A stretch of 16,867 nucleotides of DNA. It comes from Mageeibacillus sp. UBA5734 (GTDB lineage Bacteria > Bacillota > Clostridia > Saccharofermentanales > UBA5734). The position numbers were made by a program, and so were the translations under genes. Under the pieces are notes generated by a model. The model was not told where the DNA came from and ran no database searches. It saw only the letters and a program-made list of their open reading frames with translations. Positions 12,577-16,867 of this stretch are shown here, one piece after another. How positions within the stretch are numbered: the stretch's first letter is position 1; each line of letters starts with the position of its first letter. The DNA lies in NCBI GenBank assembly GCA_002419365.1, contig DIGA01000059.1:1-16867 (forward strand), read 5' to 3'.

Positions 12577-15500
12577 TTATAGCAAGGCGATGTTGGCCAT
12601 ACCATATCTGCGGGCAATTTCCAGCAGGATTTTGTCGTCAGCTTCGACCCAGCAGTCAGCTGGCAGCTCATAGCCGGTCCGGCTGGTTCCCAGATAGACT
12701 TTGACCCGCATGGGGCCATTGAAAAAGCGCAGCATGGCCAGTAGCCGGTTGTACCCGGCATCATCCTTTTCGCCCCAATAGCGGATGGCCAGGGTTTTAG
12801 CGGCGGCACCGCTGCTGGAAGTGTCTGTACTTGGACGGCTGTCCCGATTGGCCGTGCGGCCAGATACCGGACCTGTTGGGTTGCGATCGCCGGCTGAAGC
12901 ATTGCCAGCACCTAAATACCGGGTGAATTCTGCCGGACGGCGGGTCAGGTCCGGGGTCAAGGGCAGCGCCAGTTCGGCGATGAATTTGGGCGTGTCATCG
13001 TCGCGCAGGCTGAGCCGTCCGCCGAGGAGAACGGGCTGGCCTTCCTGGAGCAGGCCACCGTACTGGGCATAGACACGGGGAAATACCAGGACTTCGCAAG
13101 TACCAGCCAGATCTTCAAAAGTCAGGATGGCCATGGCTTCTTTGTTGCGGGTCGTCCGGGCTTTGCGTGCGACGACCAGGCCAGCAATAATGGCTTTGTC
13201 CTGGTCGCGCGCGTTCAGTGCCAGCGCGCCGATCTCTTCGTCGCCTTCATGCTGCGCCAGGGCGCTGCTATCGTGTGTGGCCAGGGCATTGATTGCACCA
13301 CGATATTCATCGAGCGGATGGCCGGTTACATAGAGTCCCAGCATCTCCTTCTCCATCGCCAGCAGATCAGCCGGACTAAATTCCGGCAGAGCGGGGTAAT
13401 TCGGTTCTGCTTCCGTGCTGCCGGAAGCAGCAACGTCCATGCCGAACAGGCTGAGCTGGCCTGCCATGCTCTGGCGGCGTGCATTTTGCAGCTGGGTCAT
13501 AAAAGGGTCGAGCACAGCGACCAGCTGTGAGCGTGCGATACCGAATCCATCAAAGGCCGAGGCTCGGACCAGGCTCTCGATCATTTTGCGGTTGAGGTCG
13601 GAGGCGCTGGCCCGGCGCAGGAAATCGCCATAGGAGGTGTAAGGGCCGTTCGTGGCGCGGTCCTCGAGCACGGTCCGGATTGCTGCCTCGCCAACATTTT
13701 TCACCGCAGCCAGGGAGAAGCGGATTTTGCCGTTTTCGGTGGTGAAACGGGCCTGGCTGGCGTTGATGTCGGGGGGCAGGACCTCGATGCCGAGTTTGCG
13801 GCAGACTCGGACATAGGCGGCAGCCTGGCCGAGGTTACCGAGGTAGCTGTTGAGCATCGCGGCCATGAATTCAACCGGGTAATAATATTTGAGCCAGGCC
13901 GTGTAATAGGCGACGACGGCATAGGCGGCTGCGTGTGATTTATTGAACGCGTAGCCGGCAAAAGCCATGACATCGTCAAAAATCTTTTCCGCTGTTTCGA
14001 GATCGACGCCGCGCGCCACAGCACCAGCGACCTCGCTGCCTTTTTCATCCACACCACCATACAGGAACAAGTTCTTGTACTTGGCCATTTCGGCCGGTTT
14101 CTTCTTTGACATGGCGCGGCGGACATTGTCGGACTGGCCCATCGAGAAGCCAGCCAAGTCGCGCACGATCTGCATGACCTGTTCCTGGTAGACAATGCAG
14201 CCATAGGTGACGTTGAGAATCGGTTCGAGCAAGGGATGGTCGTAACGGATCTTGGCCGGGTCGTGCTTGGCGGCAACATACTGCGGGATCTGGTCCATCG
14301 GGCCGGGCCGGTAGAGGGAAATACCAGCGATGATGTCTTCCAGCGACTCGGGACGCAGTTCTTTCATGAAGCTGGTCATGCCGCCACTTTCCAGCTGGAA
14401 CACCGCCTCGGTGTTGCCTTCGCTGATCATGGCATAGACAGCCCGGTCATCCATTGGCAGAGTATCGAAATCGATCACGACCTGGTGGTCTTTCGCCACC
14501 ATGGCGGCTGTGTCCTGCATGACCGTCAGGGTGCGCAGGCCGAGAAAATCAAACTTCAGAAGGCCAATCAGCTCGATGTTGTTTTTCGAGTACTGGACGA
14601 CGATGGAGTCCTCGTTTCTGGACAAAGGAGCCAGGTTGGTCAGGGGTTCGCTGGAAATCACGACGCCAGCTGCATGGGTCGAGGCATGGCGTGGCATGCC
14701 TTCGAAACGGCGGGCCAGGTCAATCACTTGGCGCGTCACCGGGTTTTCGTCGTAATCCTTGCGCAATTCTTTGCTTAGTTCGAGCGCCTTGGCCAGGGTC
14801 ATGCCGGGCATGCCGGGGACAAATTTGGCAATGCGGTCGGTTTCGGCATAGGAGACATCGAGGGCGCGGGCGACGTCGCGGATGCAGGCCCGGGCAGCCA
14901 GGGTGCCAAAGGTGATCACCTGGGCAACCCGGTCCTGGCCGTATTTGGCCGTGACGTAGCGGATGACCTCCGGCCGCCGCTCATAGCAGAAGTCGATGTC
15001 AAAGTCAGGCATGCTGACCCGGTCGGCATTGAGGAAGCGCTCGAAAATCAGCGAATACTTAAGTGGGTCGATGTTGGTGATTTTCAGGCAATAGGCGGCC
15101 AGCGATCCAGCGCCAGAACCACGGCCTGGACCAACCATGATCTGGCTTTCACGGGCAAAACGGATGAAATCCCAGACGATCAGGTAATAATCGGTATAAC
15201 CCATCCGATTGATCACCGATAGTTCATAGGCGAGCCGTTTTTCGTAGGCTTCGCGCGGAAGATTCGTTGGCAGTTGCAGCCGTTCTTCGAGGCCCTGGTG
15301 GCAGAGCTGTTCGAGGTAGTCGGTATTGGGCATGCCGCCAGGTGTGGCGAAGGCAGGCAGGTGGATGGTGTCAAAGTCGAGTTTGACCTGGCAGCGGGCG
15401 GCGATGCGTTCGGTGTTGGCGATCGCCTCCGGCAGGGCCGAAAAAGCCGCGGCCATCTCTGCGGGCGATTTGAGGTAGAACGCATCCGACTGCATGCGCA

Positions 15501-16203
15501 TGCGGTCGGGATCGCTCATGCGCTTGCCAGTCTGCATGCACAAGAGGACCTCATGGGCATGGGCGTCGTCCGGCATGAGATAATGGCAATCGTTGGTGGC
15601 AACCAGTGGAATGCCGGTTTCACGGCTGATCTCGATCAGCTGCGTGTTGACCAGGGCCTGTTCCGGGATGCCATTGTGTTGCAGCTCGAGGTAGAAATTG
15701 CCCCGGCCGAACAGCTCATCGTACGTCTGGGCCAGTTGGACAGCCCGCGTGCGGTCGTGCTCCAGAAGCGCGCCGGGGATTTCCCCGCCGAGGCAGGCGG
15801 AGAGGGCAATCAATCCTGACGAATGCTGGCGCAGCAAGTCATGGTCGATGCGCGGCCGGTAGTAAAAGCCATCAATAAAGCCGATCGAAACCAGTTTCAT
15901 CAAGTTCTGCCAGCCGGTTTGATTTTCAGCCAGCAGGATCAGATGCGACGGTTCCTTGTCGAGGCTACCTTCCTTGTCCGTGTGGCTGCGGGGGGCGACA
16001 TAGACTTCGCAACCCAGGATCGGCCGGATACCCTTGGCAATCAGGGCATTGTAGAAGTCGACGGTGCCGAAGAGAACACCGTGATCGGTGATCGCGCAGG
16101 CATCCATGCCCAGCTCAAGCAGGCGATCCGGCAAGTCTTTGATCCGGATCGCCCCATCGAGCAAGCTGTATTCGGTATGAAGGTGGAGGTGTGTAAAGGC
16201 CAC
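12577..16203 (-). CDS. dnaE: DNA polymerase III alpha subunit, DnaE type
   Basis: 1208-residue replicative polymerase subunit. In Firmicutes DnaE usually works beside PolC and extends primers on the lagging strand. The PHP domain opens with HLHLHTEYSLLDG and ITDHG. The catalytic palm contains GPGRGSGAGS and PDFDIDF, with its two catalytic Asp residues at about residue 400. The fingers and tandem HhH region (YAFNKSHAAAYAVVAY, then PDINAS) follow. An OB-fold lies at about residues 1000-1075 (IIAGLVVARKARTTRNKEAMA onward). A Ser/Thr-rich linker leads to a C-terminal domain ending MANIALL. The GTG start at 16203 is fixed by the PHP motif and lies 11 bases after the upstream gene's stop. No Shine-Dalgarno sequence is visible, so translation is probably coupled to the upstream gene. 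Confidence 0.96.
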   Translation of the reverse strand: MAFTHLHLHTEYSLLDGAIRIKDLPDRLLELGMDACAITDHGVLFGTVDFYNALIAKGIRPILGCEVYVAPRSHTDKEGSLDKEPSHLILLAENQTGWQNLMKLVSIGFIDGFYYRPRIDHDLLRQHSSGLIALSACLGGEIPGALLEHDRTRAVQLAQTYDELFGRGNFYLELQHNGIPEQALVNTQLIEISRETGIPLVATNDCHYLMPDDAHAHEVLLCMQTGKRMSDPDRMRMQSDAFYLKSPAEMAAAFSALPEAIANTERIAARCQVKLDFDTIHLPAFATPGGMPNTDYLEQLCHQGLEERLQLPTNLPREAYEKRLAYELSVINRMGYTDYYLIVWDFIRFARESQIMVGPGRGSGAGSLAAYCLKITNIDPLKYSLIFERFLNADRVSMPDFDIDFCYERRPEVIRYVTAKYGQDRVAQVITFGTLAARACIRDVARALDVSYAETDRIAKFVPGMPGMTLAKALELSKELRKDYDENPVTRQVIDLARRFEGMPRHASTHAAGVVISSEPLTNLAPLSRNEDSIVVQYSKNNIELIGLLKFDFLGLRTLTVMQDTAAMVAKDHQVVIDFDTLPMDDRAVYAMISEGNTEAVFQLESGGMTSFMKELRPESLEDIIAGISLYRPGPMDQIPQYVAAKHDPAKIRYDHPLLEPILNVTYGCIVYQEQVMQIVRDLAGFSMGQSDNVRRAMSKKKPAEMAKYKNLFLYGGVDEKGSEVAGAVARGVDLETAEKIFDDVMAFAGYAFNKSHAAAYAVVAYYTAWLKYYYPVEFMAAMLNSYLGNLGQAAAYVRVCRKLGIEVLPPDINASQARFTTENGKIRFSLAAVKNVGEAAIRTVLEDRATNGPYTSYGDFLRRASASDLNRKMIESLVRASAFDGFGIARSQLVAVLDPFMTQLQNARRQSMAGQLSLFGMDVAASGSTEAEPNYPALPEFSPADLLAMEKEMLGLYVTGHPLDEYRGAINALATHDSSALAQHEGDEEIGALALNARDQDKAIIAGLVVARKARTTRNKEAMAILTFEDLAGTCEVLVFPRVYAQYGGLLQEGQPVLLGGRLSLRDDDTPKFIAELALPLTPDLTRRPAEFTRYLGAGNASAGDRNPTGPVSGRTANRDSRPSTDTSSSGAAAKTLAIRYWGEKDDAGYNRLLAMLRFFNGPMRVKVYLGTSRTGYELPADCWVEADDKILLEIARRYGMANIALL

Positions 16204-16214
16204 GTGCGCAAAGA

Positions 16215-16867
16215 TCAGAGGTGTTCGCGCAGATAGCCTTCGACCTGCTCTCGCAACTGGTTCAGGGTGGCTTCGTTCTCGGCCTGGTTTTCGCCGTAGA
16301 TGCCAAAATAGATTTTGATCTTGGGCTCGGTGCCCGAGGGACGAATGCAGAACCAGTCGATGCCATCGAGCTCATAGAGCAGGACGTCGGACGGGGTCAT
16401 TTCGATCGGGGTGCTCGAGCCATCCGCCAGCACAATCCGGTCGAGTGACTTGTAATCGCGTACGGCCCGCACGGGCACACCAGGCACACCCAGCTGCTTA
16501 TTGGCCCGCAGATAGGCCATGCCGGACTTGATCTTCTCGATGCCAGCCTTGCCTTCGAGGGTGATCGAGATGGTCTTCTCCGCCGCATAGCCATAGCGCT
16601 GGAAAATCTCCTGCAGCAGGTCATAGAGGGTCTTGCCCTCATCGGCAGCCGAGGCGGCCATTTCACCGATCAGCATGCTGGCGACGACGGCGTCCTTGTC
16701 CCGGACGTCGGTCCCGGCGAGATAGCCAAAGCTCTCCTCAAAGCCGAACTGGTAGTGCATCGGGCCGAATTCGTCGTGCTGCTTGATCAGCTCGGCAATG
16801 AACTTGAAGCCGGTCAGGCATTCGAACAACGAGACACCATAAGCCTCGGCGATGCGTTTGGTCAGTT
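16215..16867 (-). CDS. Phosphoglucomutase/phosphomannomutase (C-terminal part, runs off right edge)
   Basis: About 217 C-terminal residues of an alpha-D-phosphohexomutase, which interconverts hexose 1- and 6-phosphates. The visible start is the window edge (LTKRIAEAYGVS); a TTG at 16829 is internal. The sugar-binding motif GFEESFGY and the phosphate-binding loop RPSGTEPKIKIYFGIYG of the C-terminal domain are present, in the form typical of Firmicutes PgcA-like enzymes. The catalytic serine and metal-binding loops lie outside the window, so the substrate (glucose, mannose or both) cannot be assigned. It heads the visible minus-strand run with dnaE and pfkA; with a gap of 11 bases to dnaE they are probably co-transcribed. 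Confidence 0.9.
   Translation of the reverse strand, partial: LTKRIAEAYGVSLFECLTGFKFIAELIKQHDEFGPMHYQFGFEESFGYLAGTDVRDKDAVVASMLIGEMAASAADEGKTLYDLLQEIFQRYGYAAEKTISITLEGKAGIEKIKSGMAYLRANKQLGVPGVPVRAVRDYKSLDRIVLADGSSTPIEMTPSDVLLYELDGIDWFCIRPSGTEPKIKIYFGIYGENQAENEATLNQLREQVEGYLREHL

Overview
The window looks like a chromosomal segment of a Gram-positive anaerobe of the Clostridia type. This is inferred from strong AGGAGG-type ribosome binding sites, sortase-anchored surface proteins, MutS2 and a PolC-partner-style DnaE next to pfkA. The genus cannot be read from the sequence. Housekeeping genes flank a surface-protein island that fills roughly 1.75-11.4 kb.

Left flank (minus strand): pgsA (phosphatidylglycerophosphate synthase family) overlaps mutS2 by one base; mutS2 runs off the left edge. 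The pgsA promoter is placed so that transcription should start on the A of its ATG (leaderless mRNA). Right flank (minus strand): a phosphohexomutase (cut by the right edge), dnaE and pfkA.

The island is built from three copies of one cassette: a plus-strand gene for an (M/I)PxTG-anchored surface protein, facing a minus-strand gene for a secreted CAP/SCP-domain protein, with terminator hairpins between the converging genes. The pairs are 1914-3680 with 3827-4600, 5339-6907 with 7010-7882, and 9248-10186 with 10306-11175. A single class B sortase gene (8070-8927, minus) lies between cassettes 2 and 3 and is the obvious enzyme for anchoring all three.

Control is the most striking part. Each surface-protein gene follows an RNA leader that I identify as a cyclic di-GMP class II riboswitch with an intrinsic terminator whose 5' arm is the 3' end of the aptamer (ON-switch logic). 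The CAP gene of cassette 3 follows a cyclic di-GMP class I (GEMM) riboswitch. Two Fur-like operators precede cassette 3. The simplest reading is a c-di-GMP-switched, partly iron-responsive cell-surface programme (sessile life or adhesion). It resembles the known C. difficile arrangement, in which class II riboswitches control sortase B substrates, but here it is triplicated, paired with CAP proteins and uses both riboswitch classes. The riboswitch calls rest on reading and hand-folding, not on a covariance-model search.
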